Part shown: positions 1-8,951 of the stretch, piece after piece
Layout: each line of letters starts with the position of its first letter
How positions within the stretch are numbered: the stretch's first letter is position 1
Source: Akkermansia muciniphila
Lineage (GTDB): Bacteria; Pseudomonadota; Gammaproteobacteria; Burkholderiales; Burkholderiaceae_C
Assembly (NCBI GenBank): GCA_943331105.2
Contig: CALQKH020000003.1
Location: 248,001 to 312,000, forward strand
Length of the DNA stretch: 64,000 nucleotides
Reading direction: 5' to 3'
Position numbers and translations under genes: made by a program
The notes under the pieces: generated by a model
Seen by the model: only the letters and a program-made list of their open reading frames with translations
Database searches by the model: none
What the model was told of the DNA's origin: nothing

Positions 1-214
1 GGACAGCAAGTATCGACTGGACGTGAAGAGTGTTCGAAACCTTGAACTGCGGACCCAAGCCTTTGCCTATTTGTTTGATGTGCTGGCTGTTCTGACGGTG
101 GTGTATGTCTCGCGACAAAGGGCGATGCGGATCATCAGCTTCAGGCTCGCCAGTGAAGAAGAAAGGACCGCATACCATGACTGGCTCAAAAACGACTTCA
201 ACGACCCTCGATGA
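1..214 (+). CDS. brnT: BrnT-family toxin, C-terminal part (gene starts before the window)
   Basis: Open from the left edge in the frame that ends at the TGA at 212-214; about 70 residues are visible. The end of the protein carries a strand-turn pattern with RIISFRLAS followed by an acidic/polar helix, which is how BrnT ribonuclease toxins finish (family knowledge: BrnT cleaves RNA and is neutralised by BrnA). The next gene, a BrnA-like antitoxin, starts inside this one at 177, the usual toxin-first BrnTA overlap. The catalytic half is outside the window, so activity cannot be judged. The assignment rests on the tail motif plus the partner. Confidence 0.62.
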   Translation, partial: DSKYRLDVKSVRNLELRTQAFAYLFDVLAVLTVVYVSRQRAMRIISFRLASEEERTAYHDWLKNDFNDPR

Positions 215-515
215 ATTGCGCGCAGCCTCGGCCCAAGGCAAAAGCAAAACGCAGAAAAGCCAAGTTCAGGCCTCAGCGCCCTATGTATGGGACGGCCAAA
301 ATGAAAATGAGCGCCCACTGGCGCGTGAAGAAATGCAGGTCGGCATTGAGACCTACCGCCGCCAAAGAGGACGCCCCACCGGCAGCGATAAGGAATCCAC
401 CACCATCCGGATAGATCGCGATGTGCTGGCCGCCTTTCGCGCTGGCGGCCCTGGCTGGCAAACCCGCATGAACACCGCGCTGCGCGATTGGCTCAAGATG
501 CAATCGCCAATTTGA
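177..515 (+). CDS. brnA: BrnA-like antitoxin
   Basis: A 112-residue protein whose last third has the ribbon-helix-helix pattern TTIRIDRDVLAAFRAGGPGW followed by QTRMN and ALRDWL, typical of BrnA antitoxins, which bind BrnT and repress their own operon. The first 65 residues are polar and disordered-looking. The ATG at 177 is chosen because AAAGGA (162-167) lies nine bases upstream and because this start overlaps the toxin gene by 38 bases, as is usual for brnTA. An in-frame upstream extension exists but has no ribosome site. Expected role: antitoxin and autoregulator of a type II toxin-antitoxin pair. Confidence 0.8.
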   Translation: MTGSKTTSTTLDELRAASAQGKSKTQKSQVQASAPYVWDGQNENERPLAREEMQVGIETYRRQRGRPTGSDKESTTIRIDRDVLAAFRAGGPGWQTRMNTALRDWLKMQSPI

Positions 516-546
516 GACTCAGACCTTCTAAAACAGTTTTCAACTT

Positions 547-558
547 GTTGACGTCAAC
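547..558. repeat. 12-bp perfect palindrome
   Basis: GTTGACGTCAAC reads identically on both strands and lies in the 81-base gap between the convergent brnA and DUF429 genes. It could be a protein-binding site, but there is no flanking U-tract, so it is not a convincing terminator. Its role is unknown. Confidence 0.3.
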
Positions 559-596
559 CGAATACTGGTTCCCACAGAGTCCGTATTGGATCTGCA

Positions 597-1412
597 TCAA
601 CAGGTAACGATCCACCCCTCCAGCGGGTCGCAGTCGGGCAAGCCATATTGCGGGTGCCCGGCTTCGTGCTGCAGCTGCGCCCAGGCCGCTTGCATCAGGC
701 ACAGGGTGGCGTCCAGCGCATCTCCGCTGGCATCATCGGCCAAGCGGCCCAGCAAGGCGTTGCTGGCCACCAGGCGCAGGCCCAGGCGGGTTTGGCCGCG
801 CTCCAGGGCGCTCAGCAGTTCACGCCGGGCCAACAGACGCTCAGGCGTTTGTTTGGCTTTGTCGTCGCTTTTGTAGCTGGTGTTGCCCAAAACCTCTCGG
901 GCCAGCAGGCCGGGGTAGGCTTCCAGCGCCACACGGCGGGCATCGCCCACGCACAGGCCAGGCAGGTGCACGCCTGCTTGGCGCAACAGGGGCACGCCCG
1001 CGTGCAGCATGTAGGCCACGGGTGGGTTGACCCATTTCATGGAGGGGCTGGAGCCTGCGGGTCGGTCGGCGGCGCGGTGCGCAAACTTGCCGCCTGCGGG
1101 GCGGGCGTTGCAAAACGCCGCAAACTGTTCGCGAATCTGGGCACGCTCCAGTGCGCAGTAATTGTCCATGCAGGCAGCCCAGTCGGTGGGCCAGCCGAGC
1201 GTTTCGACCAGCTCGCGTGGCAGGCCAAAAGGCAGGTCAAAGCCGCCCACCCAGTCGGCAGGCTGCGCCAGCCATGTGCCAAAGGCCGTCAGGGTGTCAA
1301 AGGTGAGCAGGGCTTGCAGCTGCACCCTGCCCTGGCGGGCCTGGCCCTGCGCCAGCACGATGGGCTTGCGTTTGGAGGGGCTGCTGGAGAAGTCGCAGCC
1401 AATGAGCTGCAT
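597..1412 (-). CDS. DUF429 family protein (RNase H-like fold)
   Basis: A 271-residue soluble protein. It opens with IGCDFSSSPSKRKPI, has GGFDLPFGLPRELV near residue 60, and ends with a DALDATLCLMQAAWA helix. The early D-x-S, the middle D-x-P-F-G and the late D-A-x-D acidic residues are the arrangement of DUF429 proteins, predicted RNase H-fold nucleases of uncertain substrate. The ATG at 1412 lies four bases after the BLUF gene stop, so it is probably the last gene of a folE-BLUF-DUF429 transcript. No membrane segments. The family call is good; the biochemical role is not established. Confidence 0.72.
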   Translation of the reverse strand: MQLIGCDFSSSPSKRKPIVLAQGQARQGRVQLQALLTFDTLTAFGTWLAQPADWVGGFDLPFGLPRELVETLGWPTDWAACMDNYCALERAQIREQFAAFCNARPAGGKFAHRAADRPAGSSPSMKWVNPPVAYMLHAGVPLLRQAGVHLPGLCVGDARRVALEAYPGLLAREVLGNTSYKSDDKAKQTPERLLARRELLSALERGQTRLGLRLVASNALLGRLADDASGDALDATLCLMQAAWAQLQHEAGHPQYGLPDCDPLEGWIVTC

Positions 1413-1416
1413 GTTG

Positions 1417-1839
1417 TCAGGCGCGGCCGATGATGGACGCGGTGGCCATCAGCTCTTCAAGTAAGGCCAGTGAGACTTTGCCCGAGACGTTGTACGGGTC
1501 CAGCTCGGCCCGTTCGGAGTATTTGAGCAAGATGTTGGTGTTGACGCGTGATGCGTCCACCTGGCCCATGGTCCAGCCGCCAAAACGACGCTCTGAAATT
1601 TCTTCGTAATGCAGCAAAACCACATCTTTGTGACGCGCATCTTTTTGGATGTGGCCATACAACTCGCTCACAGCGCTGCGTCCGCCTTCGATGGCTTGCA
1701 AAAAGATACCGCCGCCATAACAAAGGATGCCAGTGATGCCGGTGCTGGGGTTGAACTGGCGCGAGCGCGCCAAAATGGCTTCGATGGTTTCAGGACGTTC
1801 ATCCACCACACGGCTGGCGTAAAGCAGGCGTACCAACAT
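1417..1839 (-). CDS. Short BLUF-domain blue-light photoreceptor
   Basis: A 140-residue protein that is almost only a BLUF domain, which binds FAD and senses blue light. Key residues are visible at the expected spacing: Tyr7 in LVRLLYAS, Asn30 in RQFNPSTGITG, Gln48 in IFLQAIEGG, and Trp89/Met91 in RRFGGWTMG. The last 45 residues form the helical cap of stand-alone PixD-like BLUF proteins; there is no output domain, so it likely signals through a partner. The ATG at 1839 is chosen because AAGGA (1846-1850) sits six bases upstream inside the end of folE; a TTG three codons earlier is the alternative. The stop of folE is two bases before this start, so the two are translationally coupled. Confidence 0.92.
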   Translation of the reverse strand: MLVRLLYASRVVDERPETIEAILARSRQFNPSTGITGILCYGGGIFLQAIEGGRSAVSELYGHIQKDARHKDVVLLHYEEISERRFGGWTMGQVDASRVNTNILLKYSERAELDPYNVSGKVSLALLEELMATASIIGRA

Positions 1840-1841
1840 GG

Positions 1842-2576
1842 TCAATCCTTTTTGGGAATCAATGACAAAAATTCGCGGCGCAGGTTCGGGTCTTTGAGAA
1901 AGGCACCGCGCATGACCGAGTTGATCATCTTGCTGTCCATGTCTTTCACGCCGCGCCAGCCCATGCAGTAATGGCTAGCTTCCATGACGATGGCTAAACC
2001 ATCGGGCTGGGTTTTGCGCTGGATCAAGTCGGCCAGCTGCACCACCGCTTCTTCTTGGATCTGGGGGCGGCCCATGATCCATTCGGCCAAACGGGCGTAT
2101 TTGGACAGGCCAATCACGTTGGTGTGTTCGTTGGGCAACACGCCAATCCAGATCTTGCCGATCACCGGGCAAAAGTGGTGGCTGCAAGCGCTGCGCACGG
2201 TGATGGGGCCAACGATCATCAGCTCGTTCAGGTGCTCGGCATTGGGGAATTCGGTGATCTCGGGGGCTTCGACATAGCGGCCCTTGAACACTTCTTTCAG
2301 GTACATCTTGGCCACACGGCGGGCGGTGTCGCCGGTGTTGTGGTCGTTGACAGTGTCGATCACCAGGCTGTCCAAAACACCGGCCATTTTGGTGGTCACC
2401 TCATCCAACAGTTTTTCCAATTCACCCGGCTCGATGAACTCGGCGATGTTGTCGTTGGCGTGAAAGCGCTTGCGGGCAGCGTGGATGCGCTCGCGGATTT
2501 TGACGGATACGGGTACGCCTTCGTCTTCGGGCGTGGCAGCAGAAGCAGTCATGGCGTCTGGAGATTTCATTAACAT
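1842..2576 (-). CDS. folE: GTP cyclohydrolase I
   Basis: Makes 7,8-dihydroneopterin triphosphate from GTP, the first step of folate and pterin synthesis, in the cytoplasm. About 244 residues. Visible motifs are RVAKMYLKEVFKGR, the zinc and active-site stretch ACSHHFCPVIGKIWIGVLP, GLSKYARLAEW, and the second zinc cysteine in ASHYCMGWRGV. The C-S-H-H form replaces the more usual C-E-H-H. The start is uncertain: ATGs at 2576, 2570 and 2552 and a TTG at 2582 are all in frame with no clear ribosome site; 2576 is taken as the longest ATG. It lies downstream of clsB with a 62-base gap and is tightly coupled to the BLUF gene. Confidence 0.95.
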   Translation of the reverse strand: MLMKSPDAMTASAATPEDEGVPVSVKIRERIHAARKRFHANDNIAEFIEPGELEKLLDEVTTKMAGVLDSLVIDTVNDHNTGDTARRVAKMYLKEVFKGRYVEAPEITEFPNAEHLNELMIVGPITVRSACSHHFCPVIGKIWIGVLPNEHTNVIGLSKYARLAEWIMGRPQIQEEAVVQLADLIQRKTQPDGLAIVMEASHYCMGWRGVKDMDSKMINSVMRGAFLKDPNLRREFLSLIPKKD

Positions 2577-2638
2577 GCGCAAGATCGTAACAGCGATTGA
2601 TCAGCGCACAGCGATCAGGGGTTTGCTTTTTGAGCCGC

Positions 2639-3865
2639 TCAATAACGGTGACCGGTGATGAAAAGCGCCAAGCGCATGAGACCAAAAGCCACGCGGTCTC
2701 GCCAACGCTGGTGCCAATAACGGCGCTTGAAAGACTCGGCCACGGGTGTGCTTTGGGTGGCGATCACGTCGCTCAAACGCTGGTGCAAACTTTGGGCGAA
2801 CACGCGATCCGCCACCGCCACATTGGCTTCACGCGCCAACAAGAGGCTGAGCGGGTCCAGATTGGACGAGCCCACCGTGGCCCAGGGACGCTCATGGTGG
2901 GCATCGACCACCGCCACTTTGGCGTGCAAAAAACTGGCGTCGTACTGGTAAATCTCAACACCCGCCGCCAACAAAATACCGTACACGGGACGGGCCGCAT
3001 GGTATTGCATGAAGTACTCGTAGCGCCCTTGCACCAGCAATCGAACACGCACACCACGCGTGGCAGCATGGACCAAAGCTTGGCGCAGCCTGCGGCCTGG
3101 CAAAAAATAGGCGTTGGCGATGAGCACCTCGTGACGCGCCAGACCGATGGCTTTGAGGTAAGCCCGCTCAATTTGATTGCGGTGCAGCACGTTGTCACGC
3201 AACAGCAAAGCCGCCCGGATGGAGGGCAAAGACCCATCCGGCAAGGGCGGCGACTGTTTCCATGGCAGGGGCAAACCCGCCGCTTTGAACGAACGCCAAG
3301 CTTGTGGAATTCGGCGATCGCGCGCGTGCTGTGCGCCCTGCAAACGCCACCAAAGCTGCGTCATGCTGTCCTGGATGAGGCCGACCAACTCGCCTTGCGC
3401 GCGGACCGCAAAATCAAGCCGAGGTCGGGCCAAGGTTCCGTGGTGCGGGTCGTACCAATCGTCCAAAATATTGATGCCCCCGCAATAAGCAGTGTGACCG
3501 TCAATCACACACAGCTTGCGGTGCAGCCGACGCCAACGGCTGGGAATGAGCAAACCCAAAGTGCCCAAGGGTGAGTAGATGCGGCATTCCACGCCCGCTT
3601 GCGTAAAGCGCGTGCGCCAGTCATCGGGAAGCTGGGGTGTGCCCACACCATCCACCACCAACCACACCCGCACGCCGCGCAAGGCCGCACGCTCCAGCGC
3701 CTCGGCCACCCTAACGGCTGCCCCATGCACATCAAAAATGTAGGTTTCCAAGAGCACATGCGATTGCGCTTGGTCCAAGGCCTGCGTCAAGCTTTCGAAT
3801 AATGCTTGTCCACCTTCGATCAATTGAATATGGTGGCCGTCGCGCAAGGCAGGGTTGTGCCGCAT
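2639..3865 (-). CDS. clsB: Cardiolipin synthase B-type phospholipase D
   Basis: A phospholipase D superfamily enzyme of 408 residues with two HKD motifs: LHRKLCVIDGHTAYCGG in the first half and LHAKVAVVDAHH followed by VGSSNLD in the second. Length and motif spacing match the ClsB (YbhO) branch, which makes cardiolipin at the inner membrane from phosphatidylglycerol. The ATG at 3865 is preferred because it lies two bases after the TGA of the upstream EEP-family gene; an in-frame TTG at 3880 would overlap it. The EEP-ClsB pairing matches ybhP-clsB of Escherichia coli, which supports the name. Confidence 0.93.
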   Translation of the reverse strand: MRHNPALRDGHHIQLIEGGQALFESLTQALDQAQSHVLLETYIFDVHGAAVRVAEALERAALRGVRVWLVVDGVGTPQLPDDWRTRFTQAGVECRIYSPLGTLGLLIPSRWRRLHRKLCVIDGHTAYCGGINILDDWYDPHHGTLARPRLDFAVRAQGELVGLIQDSMTQLWWRLQGAQHARDRRIPQAWRSFKAAGLPLPWKQSPPLPDGSLPSIRAALLLRDNVLHRNQIERAYLKAIGLARHEVLIANAYFLPGRRLRQALVHAATRGVRVRLLVQGRYEYFMQYHAARPVYGILLAAGVEIYQYDASFLHAKVAVVDAHHERPWATVGSSNLDPLSLLLAREANVAVADRVFAQSLHQRLSDVIATQSTPVAESFKRRYWHQRWRDRVAFGLMRLALFITGHRY

Positions 3866-3867
3866 GC

Positions 3868-4623
3868 TCAATCGTTCCAAGCAAATTCAGCCACCAAGGG
3901 CAAGTGGTCCGACATGCGTTGCCAAATCCGGCCCGAGGGCACCATGGCGTTGACCGGCGTGAGGCCACGGGCATACACATGGTCCAGTTGGTTCAAGGGC
4001 AGACGCGAGGGGTAAGTGGGTGTGGGCTTTTCGCGCCATTCACGAAATCCGGCTTGCGCCATGCGCTTTCCCAGGCCCGTGCCCCAGTCGTTGAAGTCAC
4101 CCGCCACCAAAACCGGTTCATGCACTGGGATGTCTTGCTCAATGTGTGCCAGCAGCATCATCACCTGACGCACGCGGCTGGCGGGCACCAGCCCCAAATG
4201 CACCACCAGCACATGCACCACACGGTCAACGACCTCGACCTGGGTGTGCAAAAAACCCCGCTGTTCAAATCGGTGGTCTGACATGTCGCGGTGTTGGTGC
4301 GTCAACACAGGCCAGCGCGAGAGCATGGCATTGCCGTGCTCGCCGTGGCGTGTGATGGCATTGGTGCGGTAAATGGCCTCGTAACCTTCGGGCGCCAAGT
4401 AGTCGGCTTGGGGCATGCTGGGCCAATGGGCAAAAAATCGCTCCTCACGGCGATGAATGCTGCGCACCTCTTGCAAACAAACAATGTCCGCATCCAACTG
4501 CTCTACAGCATGACCCAAATTGTGGATTTCCAGACGCCGCGTGGGTCCCAAGCCTTGTACGCCCTTGTGGATGTTGTAGGTCGCCACCCGCAACACCGGG
4601 TGTTCGTGTCGCTCTGGCTTCAT
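3868..4623 (-). CDS. Endonuclease/exonuclease/phosphatase (EEP) family protein, YbhP-like
   Basis: A 251-residue metal-dependent hydrolase-fold protein. Motifs of the EEP (DNase I-like) superfamily are in order: RVATYNIHKGVQG near the start, IVCLQEVRS, the histidine in VLVVHLGL, the GDFNDW metal/catalytic loop, and SDHLPLVAEF at the end. The ATG at 4623 overlaps the nudB stop as ATGA; upstream in-frame starts lack context. The neighbours are clsB just downstream and nudB just upstream. The known neighbourhood role (ybhP next to clsB) suggests a phosphodiester or phospholipid-related reaction, but the substrate is unproven. Confidence 0.85.
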   Translation of the reverse strand: MKPERHEHPVLRVATYNIHKGVQGLGPTRRLEIHNLGHAVEQLDADIVCLQEVRSIHRREERFFAHWPSMPQADYLAPEGYEAIYRTNAITRHGEHGNAMLSRWPVLTHQHRDMSDHRFEQRGFLHTQVEVVDRVVHVLVVHLGLVPASRVRQVMMLLAHIEQDIPVHEPVLVAGDFNDWGTGLGKRMAQAGFREWREKPTPTYPSRLPLNQLDHVYARGLTPVNAMVPSGRIWQRMSDHLPLVAEFAWND

Positions 4624-5093
4624 GGGGTCGCTTCCGCCAGGTAGCGCGGCAACATCAATATGGCTTCTGCATTGGAGGCCGAAAAACAATGGTCGGCAGC
4701 AGCCTGCCAATCGAGCCATTGCCATTCGGTGTGCTCTGTGGGACTCAATGTGATCGGCATTTTTTGGGACACACGCAAACCAAACACGCGCTCGGTGTTG
4801 CGGCTGACTTCAGGGTGGTAGCGCCAGCGCCAAGCCGGGTAGATGTCGTACACGTTCTCAAGTTGCCAATCTTGCAAGAGGCAGTGAGGGTGCCGTGCAT
4901 CGAGGCCGGTTTCCTCTTGAACCTCGCGAATGGCCGTTTCGGACCAGGTTTCGGCCCCGTGGTCTTTGCTGCCCGTGACCGACTGCCAAGTGCCTGAATC
5001 AGCACGGCGGATCAGCAAAACCTCGCGCCGGGGGGTGTAGATCACCACCAACACAGATTCGGGGATTTTGTAAATGGTTTCGTTCACAGGCAC
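4620..5093 (-). CDS. nudB: Dihydroneopterin triphosphate diphosphatase (Nudix)
   Basis: A Nudix hydrolase of 157 residues very like NudB, which removes pyrophosphate from dihydroneopterin triphosphate, the product of FolE, in folate synthesis. Family features are VLVVIYTPRREVLLIRR, WQSVTGS, the Nudix box from Gly41 with the core REVQEETGLD (56-65), and the late pattern SRNTERVFGL followed by TEHTEWQWLDW. The box has one more residue than the standard spacing between Gly41 and Glu48, a form I associate with betaproteobacterial NudB. The start is GTG at 5093, 35 bases from the divergent ABC-type gene. First gene of nudB-EEP-clsB; folE follows, so two folate-pathway enzymes lie close together. 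Confidence 0.9.
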   Translation of the reverse strand: MPVNETIYKIPESVLVVIYTPRREVLLIRRADSGTWQSVTGSKDHGAETWSETAIREVQEETGLDARHPHCLLQDWQLENVYDIYPAWRWRYHPEVSRNTERVFGLRVSQKMPITLSPTEHTEWQWLDWQAAADHCFSASNAEAILMLPRYLAEATP

Positions 5094-5128
5094 ATTCTAG
5101 GCAGCACGGGCCTTGGTAGGATCGCACC

Positions 5129-5752
5129 ATGTCAACGACAAGCCAAGCTGATCCTTTGCCCCCGCTGCTTTGCAGCCACAACTTGAGCGGTGGCCCCTCG
5201 GGTGAAACCGTCATTCATGACCTGACTTTCGCATGGTGGCCTGGTTTGCATTGGGTATGCGGTGACGAGGGCAGCGGCAAAACCAGCCTTTTGCGTTTGC
5301 TGGCGGGCGACTTGCCTGCGCTCCAAGGGACTGTAGACAGGCCATCGGATGGGGTATTTTGGGCTGATTTGAAAGGCAGCGAGCACGACCAAACCACCGT
5401 GCAGGCTTGCTGGGGCGCCTTACAAGCGATCTATCCCAAATGGCAGCACACGCTTGAAAAAGACCTGATCGAAGCCCTCGACATGGAGCGGCACCGGCAC
5501 AAGCCCTTGTTCATGCTGTCCACAGGCAGCCGTCGCAAAGTCATGCTGGTGGCCGCCTTGGCCTCTGGTGCGAGCGTGACCTTGCTGGACCAACCCTTTG
5601 TGTCTTTGGACCAAGTCTCTGTTCGGGTGATCAAAGACTTTTTGTCTGAAGCCGCTGAACACCCCAGCCGCGCTTGGATCGTGGCCGATTACGAAGTGCC
5701 ACAAGACTTGTCGCCCATCAGCGTGCTGGATTTGAGCCGACAAAAGCCCTGA
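5129..5752 (+). CDS. ABC-type ATPase subunit with altered Walker B (LLDQP)
   Basis: A 207-residue nucleotide-binding protein without membrane segments. It shows Walker A GDEGSGKTS (about residue 45), a signature-like LSTGSRRKVML, Walker B VTLLDQPFVSLD, and a D-loop-like SLD. Size and the LSTGSRRKV signature recall the compact CcmA/YadG type of ATP-binding subunit. The glutamate that normally follows the Walker B aspartate is glutamine here, a change that usually blocks or slows hydrolysis. No permease gene is next to it, so the transporter, if any, is unknown. It is transcribed away from nudB and converges on katG. Whether it powers the nearby secretion genes cannot be told from sequence. Confidence 0.75.
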   Translation: MSTTSQADPLPPLLCSHNLSGGPSGETVIHDLTFAWWPGLHWVCGDEGSGKTSLLRLLAGDLPALQGTVDRPSDGVFWADLKGSEHDQTTVQACWGALQAIYPKWQHTLEKDLIEALDMERHRHKPLFMLSTGSRRKVMLVAALASGASVTLLDQPFVSLDQVSVRVIKDFLSEAAEHPSRAWIVADYEVPQDLSPISVLDLSRQKP

Positions 5753-5777
5753 CAGCATCAGCGGTCTGGCAGGGCTT
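5744..5777. terminator. Inverted repeat between convergent genes, possible shared terminator
   Basis: AAGCCCTG (5744-5751) and CAGGGCTT (5770-5777) form an 8-bp stem around an 18-base loop, starting at the end of the ABC-type gene and ending seven bases before the katG stop. There is no strong T-run on either strand, so termination activity is uncertain. Confidence 0.4.
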
Positions 5778-5783
5778 GCAGGA

Positions 5784-8405
<2,622 letters not shown>

Positions 8406-8837
8406 ATGGGCAATAAACTTTACGTCGGCAACTTGCCGTACACCGTTCGTGACGAAGACCTGCAACAGGCATTCGGCGAATTCGGCGCCATCACCAGCGC
8501 CAAAGTCATGATGGAACGCGACACAGGTCGCTCCAAAGGTTTCGGTTTTGTGGAAATGGGCAGCGATGCCGAAGCCCAAGCCGCGATCAACGGCATGAAT
8601 GGCCAATCTTTGGGTGGCCGCAGCATCACCGTGAACGAAGCCCGTCCGATGGAGGCACGTCCTCCCCGTACCGGCGGCTTCGGTGGTGGTGGCGGTTACG
8701 GCGGTGGCGGTGACCGTTCCGGCGGTGGCGGCTACGGTGGTGGCGGTCGCTCCGGCGGCGGCGGCTACGGCGGTGGCGGCGATCGCTCCGGCGGTGGCGG
8801 CTACGGCGGTGGTGGTGGCGGCCGCGGCGGCTACTAA
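8406..8837 (+). CDS. Glycine-rich RRM RNA-binding protein
   Basis: A 143-residue protein with one RNA-recognition motif. RNP2 is KLYVGNLPY (residues 4-12) and RNP1 is KGFGFVEM (about 45-52); the domain spans roughly 3-80. After a short PMEARPPR linker the tail is built from GGGGYGGGG and GGDRSGGGG-type repeats and ends GGRGGY. This is the single-RRM glycine-rich family found in cyanobacteria and many proteobacteria, often induced by cold and thought to act as RNA chaperones. The ATG at 8406 has GAGGAG (8394-8399) six bases upstream. It is followed by a strong terminator and seems to be a single-gene unit. Confidence 0.93.
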   Translation: MGNKLYVGNLPYTVRDEDLQQAFGEFGAITSAKVMMERDTGRSKGFGFVEMGSDAEAQAAINGMNGQSLGGRSITVNEARPMEARPPRTGGFGGGGGYGGGGDRSGGGGYGGGGRSGGGGYGGGGDRSGGGGYGGGGGGRGGY

Positions 8838-8913
8838 GCCCTGCAAACCCCGCCAACGGCAGCAATGCCGTTGCAAAACTTCGGGTTCAGCCTCACGGCT
8901 TAACCCCAACATC

Positions 8914-8948
8914 AAAGGCTTCAAGACTTCGGTTTTGAAGCCTTTTTT
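8914..8948 (+). terminator. Strong intrinsic terminator with TTCG tetraloop
   Basis: AAAGGCTTCAAGAC (8914-8927) pairs with GGTTTTGAAGCCTTT (from 8932 to 8945) around a TTCG loop at 8928-8931, about 14 base pairs with one G-T pair, followed directly by a T-run to 8948. It serves the RRM gene. The same hairpin may also stop transcripts of the convergent M50-adaptor gene ending at 8952. Confidence 0.9.
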
Positions 8949-8951
8949 GTT

